NCBI GenBank assembly: GCA_039602395.1
Contig: JBCNJP010000025.1
Span: forward strand, 99,004,124 to 99,068,123
DNA from: Deinandra increscens subsp. villosa
Lineage: Eukaryota; Streptophyta; Magnoliopsida; Asterales; Asteraceae
Direction of reading: 5' to 3'
Length of the DNA: 64,000 nt
Below are positions 1 to 11,100 of this stretch, piece by piece (positions within the stretch are counted from its first letter, which is position 1; every line of letters begins with the position of its first letter). Made by a program: the position numbers and the translations under genes. A model generated the notes under the pieces. It did no database searches, was not told the DNA's origin, and saw nothing but the letters and a program-made list of their open reading frames with translations.

Positions 1-342
1 AACTTAATATGTAAACTAACAATCTTCTCGTATGAAACATAATTCATGTGTGGAACTTTATATGAAAGACAATCAGTTGATTCCTAATTCCCCAGTTTTG
101 TTTTAGATGTTCTCAGTGAACATTCCCATCAATATATTACATATACTTATAATTCATAAAGGGTACGTGTAGATTTATTGAAATGTATCAAAGGCACATA
201 GCTAACTATTAGACCCTATAAACAGCCTAATACAACACCCACGTACTTTCTTCCACTAATTACACACTATATACATATATGTCATACTTGATCACCATCT
301 CATCTTGGACTAAGGAGCACGGCTTAAATTAAGTAAACTAAC
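1..342. other. 3' flank of the OBAP gene, no gene seen
   Basis: AT-rich sequence downstream (in the minus direction) of the OBAP stop codon. It should hold the 3' UTR and polyadenylation region of that gene. I see no coding signal. Confidence 0.5.
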
Positions 343-2620
343 TCATGGAAACACGGTTAACTTTTTCATCTCTGTCCTTTCGACCTCAACTGCAAGACAC
401 TTGTTGTGCCCTCTCCAGTAATCAGCCATTTCGTTCAACTTCCCCGGCCCCATAATATCACTTCTCGACCCTTTAATCGCAGCCGTCGATATGTTATACT
501 TGTCGTCTCTCTTTTTCACCAACTCCGGTTTCACCATGCATCGGAGATCCTCCTGGGGTGACATCATCAGCGACGGTGCCCCAATCGGCAGCTTATCTCC
601 TTCAAATCAAATCAATCATCAAACTAAATCTCATTATACATATATAATAATCATGCATGAACGATGTTTAATTATCAACTTAATTCACCTCTATCGGTTT
701 GCCAGGTGCACCAAAACTTCCCATATGTATTAGCTAGGTTTTCGAGCTCCGGCTTCGCTACGGCTTCCGGTACCCTTGGTTGCACCAACAACCCTGATTG
801 TATCTGCAGAGTTCATGTATATGTAAACACTTTTTTTTTTGGTGTAATTTGACAATAGGGGAAACGTGGAATTAGAGGGCTTGTTTGAATAAGGTTGTGT
901 TTGGCGCACTAGCTGATAAGCTAGTCTGCTAGCTGATAAGCTAGCTGCTAGCTGATAAGCTAGCTGCTAGCTGATAAATTATAAGCTAGCTGATAAGCTA
1001 GCTGATAAAAAATAACGTTTGGTAAAAACTAGCTGATAAACTAGCTTAAAAATATAAAATAACATAAAAGTACATGTCATAAATGTAAATAAAGATATTT
1101 ATTTATAAGTTAGGGAAGGGTAAAATTGGAAATATTATAAAAGCTAGTTGAAAAGCTAGTTGAAAAGCTACTCCAACTAGCTTTTCAAAAGCTAGCTTAT
1201 AAGCTAGCTTATAGCTTATAAAGCTAGCTTTTTGATGTTATCAAATCGGGGCTTTTAAAAAAAGCTAGCTTATTAAAAAAGCCCCGTTTGGTAACGTCAA
1301 AAAGCTAGCTTATAAAGCTAGCTGATAAGCTAGCTTATAAGCTAGCTTATGGCGCGCAAAGTGCTTTTTATTATCAAAAAAGAAAAAAAAAGTTTATTTG
1401 CTTATGACTTTTATGACTTTTTTAAAATGAGTTTTAAAAAAATGTTTGGATTTGATTATTTAAAGGGAAAATTTCATAGAAACATAACCAACTCTCAATT
1501 TTGTTCCAATTAGGTCACTTAAACTTTTTTTTGTTCCAATCAGGTCACTCAACTTTAAAATATGTTCTAATCCTAGATAAATGACTTGATTAGCAGGTAA
1601 CCTTATCAATTTTATAAAAAAAACTGATTTTTTTATAAAAAATAAATTTTTATTAAATCGAATTTTTAATAAAAATGATTTTTTATAAAAAAATCGAAAT
1701 TTTATAAAAAAACGTTTTTTTTATAAAAACGAACTTTTATATAAAAAACGTTTTTTTATAAAAAACAAAAAAAAAACGTTTTTATAAAAAAACGTTATAA
1801 AAACGTTTTTTATAAAATAATTCGTTTTTATAATAATACGTTTTTATAAAATTTCGATTTTTTATAAAAAAAATCGTTTTTATTAAAATTCGATTATAAA
1901 AAATTAGTTTTTTTTAAATTCCTTTTTTTATAAAAAAATTCTTTTTTTATAAAAAATTCAGTTTTTATAAGGTTACATGCTAAATAGGTCATTTATCTAG
2001 GATTAGAACATATTTTAAAGTTTAGTTACCTAATTGGAACAAAAAAAAGTTTGAGTGGCCTAATTGGAACAAAATTGAAAGTTGATTAAGTTCTACAAGT
2101 TACCCCTTATTTAAATGGATAAGTGTTTTTATATGTGAAATAATTTAAAACAGGTTGGATGGGTATAATAAGGGTATAATAGTAATTGACTACTAAAAAA
2201 ATTATAAGTAATTTTAAAAAAACTCGAAAAAGTTGACGGTACGTTGAATATTGTTACCTCATAGGCATGAGAGTGCCAGAGTTTTTGTTCATGAGATGGC
2301 AGAGTGTTAAAAATACGATCAGAGACTATGTATTCGACTCCGATGAGTCTACCGGAGGAGTCGTCGGAGTCATAGACGGCGCACTGGAGGAAATCCTGGT
2401 TGATTCGGGTGACAAAGTGGTGGGTCTCGATCTGACGAGACATGTCCTGGGCGTAGATGGCGAAAGTACACACGTGTTGACTCATTTGCTTGATGGGTTT
2501 CAGAGACTGCAGCATCTGAGCTCCTTTGTCCAGCATCTGTGTCCCCAGCGACATCGGCTTTCCCGGCGGGACGCCGTTCTTCTGGGTGTTGGCACCGTTT
2601 GTTGGATAGGTGGAAGCCAT
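343..2620 (-). CDS. OBAP: Oil body-associated protein (OBAP, DUF1264 family), three exons
   Basis: Spliced minus-strand gene: exon 1 2620-2258, exon 2 803-689, exon 3 599-343. This gives 735 bp including the stop, 244 aa. Introns are GT-AG and the phases fit (0, then 1). Exon 1 carries the conserved SLKPIKQMSQHVCTFA and IETHHFVTRINQDFLQCAVY blocks and ends at LWHSHAYE. Exon 2 continues with GLLVQPRVPEAVAKPELENL and YGKFWCTWQ. Exon 3 carries LPIGAPSLMMSPQ and KKRDDKYNIST. Length and motif order match plant OBAPs, which coat seed lipid droplets and help keep oil bodies stable; no transmembrane helix is expected. The first residues MASTYPTNG are typical, so the start at 2620 is secure. Intron 1 is unusually long (1454 bp) because it holds two repeats. 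Whether this is the OBAP1 or OBAP2 branch I cannot settle without an alignment. Confidence 0.93.
893..1375. repeat. Foldback repeat built of AGCTAGCTTAT-like units, in OBAP intron 1
   Basis: Dense direct and inverted copies of GCTAGCTGATAA / TTATAAGCTAGC, with outer edges of the form TTTGGCGCAC on the left and GCGCGCAAAG on the right. The whole block can fold on itself. It looks like a non-autonomous foldback or MITE-like element. No target duplication was certain, so the boundaries are approximate. Confidence 0.6.
1456..2115. mobile_element. MULE-type MITE, copy 1 (element 1465-2106, 9-bp TSD)
   Basis: A 642-bp element bounded by GGGAAAATTTC on the left and the inverted GGGGTAATTTTG on the right. 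Long terminal inverted repeats (well over 100 bp) share the phrases TTGTTCCAATTAGGTCACTT and CTAATCCTAGATAAATGAC. The centre is TTTTATAAAAA-rich and has no coding potential. It is flanked by a perfect 9-bp duplication TTATTTAAA at 1456-1464 and 2107-2115. A 9-bp duplication with long TIRs is the Mutator-like signature. A near-identical copy in the same orientation lies at 47427-48067. Confidence 0.9.
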
Positions 2621-3030
2621 TAATTAAAATGGCCGGTAAAATTATTAAGTGGATGATATTGAAGTGTATATATATATGTTGAAGGTGTGTGGTTAATTAA
2701 GATGTTGAGGTTATACTTATATGAGATGGCCGTGGGCGGGGGGTTGAGTCATGGTGAAACGTACGTGGGTGATCTGACAGGTGGTGAAGGATATGGGACA
2801 CATGTAAGGGTAGCTAATGCTGTCGTGGTGTTTGCCTTGACGTTTGAGTTTCATGCATCATGCATATTCATCACTTTTTGTTTTTTGTTTTATGTTGGTC
2901 TACAAACATACTACTCAATTATTTATATATTCATTCAGTCTACCTACGTATCTTTTATAACGGTAAATTAGTGCATTCATACTCTCCTCTAACTTACATA
3001 CTAATACTCTTGTTAAAGGATTAAACATAA
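2621..3030 (-). promoter_or_regulatory. OBAP promoter with tandem RY motifs
   Basis: Upstream of the OBAP start on the minus strand. A TATA-like run lies at about 2667-2679. Two adjacent RY elements (CATGCATCATGCAT) lie at 2852-2865, and an ACGT-core box (ACGTGG) at 2763-2768. RY motifs are bound by B3 factors of the ABI3/FUS3/LEC2 group and ACGT cores by bZIPs in seed-maturation promoters, which agrees with the product. The motifs are seen directly; seed-specific activity is inferred. Confidence 0.55.
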
Positions 3031-3039
3031 GATCTTTAT

Positions 3040-4100
3040 CAAATACACATGCCTCTTAGGCCATCAATAGTGAGCCCTGAAGGGGTCGTTTTCGTCCAAA
3101 ACGTCCTAAAGACCACCCCGGAGGGCGTGATGGGGTGGGGGGAGGGAGAGAGGGTGGTTCCGAGGTCCGTGAAGATTTCAACGGCCGATGTTTATTTCAA
3201 TGTGGTGGGTCCCATTGACATAATTTACAAACAACACATTTTTCTATTTAATTTACATAAACAAACTCAACCACATTATATAAATCATCCATACTTGATA
3301 AAAAATTTCACACTGTTCACACCTCTCTTAAACTTTCTTCATACAAACCAATCTCACCACTTTCTCAAGACGGTGTCTCTTCCATAGACCCCCGAAAATG
3401 AATGGAATTGGGCTCAAGCAGTCAAGCGTGGTTCGGACATTTCAAACAACCTTAACAACCATTGTACGTGTCGATTTTTTCTACTCGATCAAAATAATTT
3501 AGTGAACATTTTCATATTAAATATTACTTTGTTTAGGTGACTCATACAAGTAGCATATGCAAATTTTTTGGAGTGACGTTGGTGTCGTGAAGTTTTTTCT
3601 TGTCTTATGGGTTGCGACCCCTACCGTGCAGTTGAGTCACTGACCTACAAATGGAGAAACATAATACATAAAATCACAAAGTTCTATTCCCTCTACAAAG
3701 CCCGAAACGAGAATCAACATGAGAACGTGTTGACCGACATGCTACGATCAACAAACTGGAAGGGACTTCGAACATTAACCGATATAGGAGTTGCTGAAAC
3801 GAAACAATGTTTTTGTTCGACCCCATCCCAATATTTTTATTTTAGCTTTTTTAATGTAATGTTTAATTTTAGTTATGTCTTAAATTTAGTTTTTAATGTA
3901 GTGGTATAAATTTGAATTATGTTTTTTATTTTAAGTGTTTTAATTATGTTTTATTTAATAAACTTTTTAATCTATTAATTAATTATTCAAAATAATAAAT
4001 AAAAATAAAAAATTAATAATTAAGTAAATTATATCCCCCGTAAATATTTTTTTTTACTTTCACTAAACCCGTTGACATTCCGCACATTGCCCCATCAGAA
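3040..4100 (+). pseudogene. Decayed PIF/Harbinger-like element with ORF1-type fragment
   Basis: At 3607-3780 the plus strand encodes DPYRAVESLTYKWRNIIHKI followed by a stretch with KARNENQ. This resembles the SANT/Myb-like ORF1 proteins that accompany plant PIF/Harbinger transposases (often annotated as GST T3-like proteins in databases). The reading frame is not continuous with a complete protein, and no DDE transposase is visible. GC-richer sequence at 3049-3200 may be the element's 5' part, and the AT-rich tail runs to about 4100. Boundaries are uncertain. Confidence 0.45.
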
Positions 4101-4149
4101 GTCCGAAATTTGAATATTACAATTTCAAGATCGGTGACGATTAAGTGAT

Positions 4150-4909
4150 TAACTTAAGGGTGCTACTAAATGTACCAAGATGTTGACTAAATTTTCTTGG
4201 AATTTGTTACTTCTTAGTTTTTAATGATTCATTAAATGTATCAATAATGTAATAATGATGTAATGATTACATATGTCTTTTAAATATTATTTTATTTTTA
4301 TTTACCCTTATACTTTTTTTTAACAGCAATTATATTCACCAAAGACAAAACACCAAACACCATACAAACCTGAGTGAGAAACTGATTTCGTAACCAAGAA
4401 CAATAAAACATTTATGTCAGCTATAAAATAGGTTCATTCTAATTTATATTCTAGTGGGTAAATGTTTAAGTATAATAAATATATATTAGCTAAGAGTAAT
4501 TTGTGTCGAGCATGTCAGAAAAAATCAAACTATAAAATTAAAGGAAAACATTTATAAAAGAATTAGATAATATTTATAAAAAGGCCTTTTGTAAAAAATT
4601 ATAATAAAAAGAAATTTTCAATAAATTGCTGTTAAAAAAGTAGATAATATTTATAAAAAAACTTTTTATAAAAATTGTAATAAAAGGAAACTTGCTAGAG
4701 TTTTTCAATAAATTGCTATTAAAAAATAGATAATGTTTATAAAAGCCTTTTGTAAAAAATTATAAAAAAAACATCTACCCAATAAAAATAAGAGTGAGAA
4801 ATGAGAGTTTCAAGAAAAATATAATAATTACCTCATTATTAAGCCCATTTGACTAAAGTTGGTATATTTATCAAAATAAGTTGGTACATTTATCTTTACC
4901 CTTAACTTA
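4150..4909. mobile_element. MITE-like element in the cyclic phosphodiesterase promoter (4157-4902)
   Basis: The ends are inverted: AGGGTGCTACTAAATGTACC at 4157 against the complement of GGTACATTTATCTTTACCCT ending at 4902. They are flanked by TAACTTA on both sides (4150-4156 and 4903-4909). No coding content. A 7-bp duplication does not identify the superfamily. Internally, 4556-4770 holds three imperfect ~80-bp repeats containing GATAATATTTATAAAA and CAATAAATTGCT. Confidence 0.5.
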
Positions 4910-4998
4910 ATCTCATAAAGTCTTTAACAATTCATTAATCAATTTCAAGATCAGAAGTCTTTAACAATTCATTAATCAGTTGGAAGAAATACATAAAA

Positions 4999-5076
4999 AT
5001 GGCATCTTCTTCGCGATTCCAATCATATTCTTCTTCACATGAATGTACCCCTCTCCGAGATTTCGCCTCATTCTAA
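4999..5076 (+). CDS. uORF overlapping the cyclic phosphodiesterase start
   Basis: A 25-codon ORF (begins MASSSRF, ends RDFASF) that starts 44 nt upstream of the first in-frame ATG of the phosphodiesterase. It is in a different frame, overlaps that ATG at 5043 and terminates before the second in-frame ATG at 5136. If translated it would suppress the long form and could favour reinitiation at 5136. Conservation is unknown, so function is inference only. Confidence 0.4.
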   Translation: MASSSRFQSYSSSHECTPLRDFASF

Positions 5077-6801
5077 TTAGGTTTCTCTCTCTGATCGGTA
5101 TCCTAGGTTTCTCCCTCTTCCTCGTTTCAATTTCCATGGATGTACAAGTCGGTGAAGCCGCAAATCAGCTGAAGAAAGACGTGTATTCGGTGTGGGCGCT
5201 TCCACCGGAAGATGTGACGGATAGGGTGAAGAAATTGATGGTTGGCCTCCGATCGGAGTTCGGGGGGCCTGAGTTTGAGCCGCACGTGACTGTCGTCGGA
5301 GCGATCAGCTTGACGGAGGATGAGGCACGTGACAAGCTAAAGAAGGCCTGTGAGGGTTTGAAAGTGTATAACGCCACCGTGGAGAAGGTGGCCACCGGAA
5401 CTTTCTTTTATCAGTGTGTGTTTTTGTTACTCCATCCAACCAAAGAGGTAAGGTTTCAATCGAATTCACATGTGAAATATAACAGTCGGAATTGTTTTGA
5501 ATTGTTTAGATTATATTTGAGCTTGTACTCTAATCAGTAATCACAATATTAGTTGTTCTGTTGACAAGATTATAGATCAAAATTGTAATGTGAAAGTATT
5601 AGTTTGACTTTCCGGTAATCAAAGAGGCTGAACCAGGATAAGGATACACCATCAGAATTTTGTCAATTTTTTATGTAGTGGACCCAAAAAGTCAAAGGGC
5701 TGTTTGACTTTGACTTTTCCGACCTTTGAAAAAGTCAGGGCCATTTGAATTAGTCAAAGGGGTATTTGAGTTTGAAAAGTCAAATGGCCGTTCCTATTTA
5801 CAAACAACTGTTTGCAAGTGGCATGAGATTAGATTGGAGATTGCTTGGGAATATACCATCCCTAAGAAAAACACGAGTTGGACCCTTAGTTTTAGCCAAG
5901 GTTGTAAAAAACTTTGGTGATAGCTCGGCGGTGGGTTAAGGGATTAATCGGCAATTAATCGTCCTTGATAGGGTTAATCGGTGATTGATCGGTAATCGGT
6001 TAATGGCCGTTAATCGGCAATTAATCTTCCTTGATAGGATTAATTGGTGATTGATCGGTAATCGGTTAATGGCAGTTAAGCGATTAATCGGAAGCTTGGC
6101 AGGATTTTTACTACCATGGTACTTTTAGCTGGTAGAGAAGAGAACTTTATTATGACCCTGTGGTTCTGCAGGGTAGTAATATAACAGTAAACTTCTTCAA
6201 CCATTTCACTTTTGGTTTCTCACTGCAGAGTGATTAAATCTGCCTGCAGCCACTCACTCTTTCAAGTTAAATGTTTCTTCTGCATTTTCTTGAAAGTAAT
6301 GGTGTTTTTGCAACAAAAGACTGGAAAATCTTATCTCGTTAGTTGAATTAATCTAGGCAATTAACTTTGATCATGTTATATTAAAAAGTTTAAAGAATGA
6401 TGTGAAGTTTCATAATATTTTACAATTTCTGGTGTGTTGCATTTCACAAATTCAGGTCATGGAGACTGGTGCACACTGCTGGGCTCATTTTGGTTTCAGT
6501 AGTCCAACTCGTAAGTTGTACTTTCTTTTCTAATTTGTTTAATTTTGGATGCCATCATCTCTAATGTTCATTTTCAATTTCTTGTGTTAATGCAGCTTAT
6601 ATGCCACACCTAAGCATCCTTTATGCGGATTTAACTGAAGAAGAAAAGAAAAGAGCTCAAGAGAAAGCCAATGCTCTTGATGAAACTATTAAAAGCCTAA
6701 AGTTTCCCATAACGCGTCTTGCTTTGTACAAAACAGACACAGAAGACAAAACACTTAAATCCTGGGAGAAGGTGTCTGAAGTCAGACTCCAAGATAACTA
6801 G
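5043..6801 (+). CDS. CPD: Cyclic phosphodiesterase (2H phosphoesterase superfamily), three exons
   Basis: Exons 5043-5447, 6456-6510 and 6596-6801, GT-AG, phases 0 and 1. This gives 221 aa from 5043 or 190 aa from the in-frame ATG at 5136. Plant cyclic phosphodiesterases open ADP-ribose 1'',2''-cyclic phosphate, a tRNA-splicing by-product. Both signature H-x-T/S motifs are present: EPHVTVVGA in exon 1 and MPHLSILYADLTEEEKK in exon 3. DVYSVWALPPE near the N-terminus and LALYKTDTEDKTLKSWE near the C-terminus are also typical. The family is usually about 180 aa, so 5136 is the conventional start. The longer form adds a hydrophobic segment (about residues 8-31) that would act as a signal peptide or anchor. 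Choosing between them needs transcript or protein evidence. The 1-kb intron 1 contains a tandem repeat. Confidence 0.93.
5936..6085. repeat. Tandem duplication of a TTAATCGG-rich unit in CPD intron 1
   Basis: Two imperfect units of about 75 bp share GGCAATTAATC, CCTTGATAGG and GATTGATCGGTAATCGGTTA. They lie within the first intron of the phosphodiesterase gene. No coding content. Confidence 0.6.
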
Positions 6802-7771
6802 GTATCATGTTTGTGATGTATGTGTTCCTGTAAACAAGGGAGGTTTTCTCGAACCTCAGGTCTTTCTGGGAGCAACCTTTTTATCCCTTGGGATAGAAGT
6901 AAAGTTTGTCTTCATCTCACACTCTGAGACTTATTGTTGAGTTGGATTTTATTGAATATGTTTGTTTGTTTATGCTTGTGATGTATATTATAACTAATTA
7001 GTGAGTGCTCTTCTCATCTGTTTCCTTTGAATAAATTGTTAATTACACATTTCAGCTTCCACAAAGTTTGTATCTTTTATATAATTATATTTCATTCTTG
7101 CATTCCATCAGCAAATTTCTCATTCCTTGGGGGAGAAGCCAATGACAATATGACATTTACATTTCTTGTTTTGGGTAACCAGCAAAAACAGGTAATTCAC
7201 CGTGCTTTATACACCTTCACAGTAAATGATTTCGACTTGCTTGTTCCTGATCTTTGGAGATGGCAAACAGGCTGTCAGGCTGTTTTAGGTGACGGGTCAA
7301 AATGAGATGGGTTGGTACGAAACCCTTTTTATTTTTGGCAAAAGGTTTGATTTTTCTGTATGTATGGTTACAACAATTATATTATTTCAATAACAGTCTA
7401 CTTTTTTATATAGAAGTCTTCTTGAGGTTTTATGCATTAAAAAGAAACTGTGGTGTCAACTCATTTAATCTTTCTAAGTTATCTCTTTGACCCGTTAGAG
7501 AATTGTCATAACACAAATCTACCGATAATAAGTAAATGGGTTGAATTATTACCTGTAAATTGAACTCATCCTTTTATGGGTTCAACACTTCAACATTAAA
7601 ATAACTATTAAACTAAAGATGAAACGCTAACTGCATTATTTGGTTTGTTAATATCTATCAAAAGCTTCCTATGATTCAGTGCATTAAGTTTGTGTAACTT
7701 TTTGTTATCATAAACATTACACATAAGAAAAGACTTTGAGAGTAATAGATCAGTTACAACTATATCATATC
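6802..7771. other. Intergenic region between convergent CPD and glutaredoxin genes
   Basis: Holds the 3' UTRs of the plus-strand phosphodiesterase and the minus-strand glutaredoxin. A 92-codon ORF at 7027-7305 has no recognisable domain. No other gene seen. Confidence 0.4.
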
Positions 7772-8080
7772 TTACATCCATATAGCATTAGCATTGATCA
7801 GTAGTGATTTAAGCTTGTTTTCCAGGAAAAGAGTGTACAACTCATTAGCACCCCCAACAAGCTTCTCCCCTATGAAGACAGCTGGCACACTGGGGCTGCA
7901 TCCCAGCTCCAGTAACTCTTCCTCTATCCTGTTCCCATTAGCTAGCTCATCAAGCTCATAAATCGTAGTCTTAGCTCCAAATTTCCTAATGAGCGCTATG
8001 GTCGAGTGGCTTATACAACATGTTGTCTTGCTGAATACCACCACTGGGTTCTCAGATAGCAGGCTATTCACTGTGGTCAT
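7772..8080 (-). CDS. CC-type (class III, ROXY-like) glutaredoxin, CCIS active site
   Basis: Intronless 102-aa protein, the usual length of plant-specific CC-type glutaredoxins. The thioredoxin-fold core is intact: VVVFSKTTCCISHS (active site CCIS, about residues 21-24), YELDE, LGCSPSVPAVFIG with the cis-proline, and the glutathione-binding LVGGANE. The C-terminus is AIWM. In ROXY proteins a C-terminal ALWL-type motif contributes to binding TGA bZIP factors and TOPLESS, and here the last residue is Met rather than Leu. The family works in the nucleus and cytosol as a redox or transcriptional regulator of nitrate, stress and floral programmes. A related copy lies 9.5 kb away on the same strand (17543-17851; about 60 of 102 residues identical). 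Confidence 0.95.
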   Translation of the reverse strand: MTTVNSLLSENPVVVFSKTTCCISHSTIALIRKFGAKTTIYELDELANGNRIEEELLELGCSPSVPAVFIGEKLVGGANELYTLFLENKLKSLLINANAIWM

Positions 8081-8138
8081 CTTTATATGTATGAGATGTT
8101 TGGTTGCTTACTGTTAAGTGTTATAGCTCTCTTAAGGT

Positions 8139-8147
8139 TTATTTATA
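8139..8147 (-). promoter_or_regulatory. TATA box of the CCIS glutaredoxin
   Basis: TATAAATAA on the minus strand, about 60 nt upstream of the start codon, leaving room for a short 5' UTR. Confidence 0.55.
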
Positions 8148-8149
8148 CT

Positions 8150-11100
8150 TGGTTTTTGTTAATGTAACATCACATCAGAAATCTGAATATTTGAATAGTG
8201 CTATATATGGACAATGTGACAATGCCTTTTATTGATTTAAGCGAATAATCCCAATATATGGATAGAATTCTTACAATATACTTTTAAACTTTTCTAATTG
8301 GCATATGATTCTTGAGTTGCAGAATGACATGTGTTAGTTGATGTTGCTGTTCTTAGCATATGTGATATCAACACCTTGATCCCATGATATCTCACAAATC
8401 CATAATCACTCTCATATATTGGACAAGAATCTACTAGCACACTAGCCCGCTTAAAAACCCTTATCTTGGTCTACACGAATTAAAGATAAGGTTGGGTCAG
8501 ACGGTTTGGTTTGGTTTGTTGTAAAGGCGTGTATTCAATTCTTGTACAAAACATCTTGCTTTTTAATATGCTATTTAGTATAATTGAATTTAGCACTATT
8601 GATCGAATAGAGAAATATAATAAATATTGAAATGAGTTAAGATATATAGAGTACATGCTTATTCACAAAAGTACTGATTTATGGAACTGTGAAACCCCAA
8701 ATTGTTCTTTAGCACCGATAGTGTCCAAGAAGCAACGCCCTTTGGAGAGTTCTCGCTTGAAATTATTAAGATTTGCTTGAAGAATGAAAAGTTACTTGAA
8801 AATAAGTTTTAACTCAAACCAGAAGTTTCAGTAAAAACAGTGACATCGTTAGTAACTATTTATAATTGAAGATTTCAATACACCCAAAAACACAAGTAAC
8901 AAAGACTATATAGATGAAACCAGAAATTTAAAAAATAGTATTTTTTAATTTATGTTCAGTGTTCACTTGCAAATTAAATTATTTAAGACCTTTGGTTTGA
9001 GCCACATGTGGTGGCCAATGGAACCTTTTTTTTGACATTCTTTAGATGTTCTTATCCCAAATAATATTTCCATAAGTAGAACATAAAGTGGCCGGATAAT
9101 TTATCTTTTTGTTAGTGGTTTATATTCGTATCTGGAAACTAAATACAATGTGCCACTCGATACCAATTTCCACATAGTATATCTAAACTCGTACGAGTTT
9201 GCTATGACATAGACATACATTGACTTTATTTTACATCACTTGTTTATTACGAGACTTGAACCCTTAACTCCGGAGGAGAAACACCTTAAATAACACTAAA
9301 ATAATAAAATACTATTAAGCTCCTTGGTATGACATTGGCATACGTACTATCATTTTTTTGGACTGCACGCCTTTACAAGACAAAGCTACTCCACTTGAGT
9401 AATAAAATAAGCTAGGAGGAAGTAATCTTTTAAATGACTTTCCTCCTCTATCTAGGTAGATCTAACATCATTTTTTCATTTCTTACTAATTTTCATCGTG
9501 ATCATGATAACGCCTTGTTGTTCCATGCATAGGGATTGCAAACAGAACAAAATCTTGCAGAGGATTGTGGTAATGTAACATGGAAAAAATCGTGGATGGC
9601 ACAGGATCACAAAGGATGAAGAGGTGGTGTTTTCATTTTAAAAATTGAGGATGATAAATAGACAATTTGATAAGAAAAGAGGAAATATATAATTGATTTT
9701 GAGTCACCAAGGCCCTAGCTCAGTGGTAGATGTACTTTACCTCTTGACGAAGAACTAAGCTTCCATCCCCACCAAAGGTGGGTCATGGGTGTGTTATGGT
9801 TTAATTTTTTATTTTTTTTAAAGAGCAAATTTTTTATTTTGACCCGTGGTTAAGGGGCTGGTCTTAAAATCATGGCTGCATGCTCATAATCTCTAATTTA
9901 CTCATGCAGTTAGTTTGCTCTCCTACAAATTGCCTGCATAAAACAAACCACATTATGCTTATAGTCTATAAAAAACATGAAGTCGGCTTTCTAAAGTGAA
10001 AGTTGAAACAAGCCGTCTTGTAATCTACATCAAGAGCCATGACAAGAAGGTCAAATATTTTGAGTAGAAAACAATATGATTAGTGCTAAAAACACATTCG
10101 TCTTATCAAATTACCTAAAAGTGAAATACTTGTGGATTAAGATCGGTGTAGGTGATGATTATAGGTTGGGGTTCCATGTCTATAGGTAAGCTTGATCAGG
10201 TTCGGTAGGAGTATACCCGATCTCTGAAGTGGCATAAGCTTGCACAATTTAAATTTGGTATTTTGTTACTTTGTATTCATAATACATGAACATCGATACA
10301 CAATTCCCATTCTTCTCTTTCACTTAGAATGAATAAACAATATAAATCGATATTAGGCACATCATACTCAAATCCTGGCGAAATTTCAAATTCAAAACAT
10401 TGCCACTCCCGTTCTCAACCTTCGCTTTTGCCCTAATTCATATTCGTTTATTCGGTTCATCATTCATCCCTCGCCTGACTAATAAGGTAACTTGCCTACA
10501 AGATTTCGAAATGTGTTCTCCATTTACTTCCATTGTTTTAGGTTAATTTCAACTATACTGTTATCGGTTGTTTAGTGATTTACATTTAAAGTTTTTAAAC
10601 TGTACTTTAGATTGGGTTTTTATTGATCATTATTCCTCATGAATTTAATTACCTACACATAGGATTCTCCATTGGTGTGACTTTTTTTTAATCCAAATCA
10701 AATAAGAACAAGCAGTAACAGGTCTCGGTTGAACAGTAGAAATTTGCAGATCCAAATTAGAAATCGATAGTTAATTGAAATTATGACGTCGAAGAAATTA
10801 TATTAAATCGCCATTGTTCTTCATTTTTATTCCAAGTATCCAAGTTGCTATTCAAATTATTCGCATTATCAATTATGAGATTACACTCTCTCTTTATATT
10901 AGTAATAGTTTGTTAAGTTTGTGGACTACATCTGCACCGTTACATATCTGTAATACAATTAGTCGCATTATCAATGATGAGATTATACAGTGTACTACTA
11001 ATAAGAAAAAAAAAACACTTGGGTTTCAGTTTACAGAGATGAGAATCTTAGAGTTATATGGATGTGGGATTGATAAGTTCCCTGTGAATCATGATTTTTT

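Noticed and set aside
2267..2623. 118-codon plus-strand ORF opposite OBAP exon 1
   Set aside because: Antisense shadow; the minus frame matches OBAP throughout.
7027..7305. 92-codon ORF after the phosphodiesterase
   Set aside because: The phosphodiesterase already ends with its conserved C-terminus at 6801; no domain and no splice support.
9711..9790. Possible tRNA gene
   Set aside because: Has an A-box-like 5' part but no proper B box or cloverleaf; better explained as a SINE.
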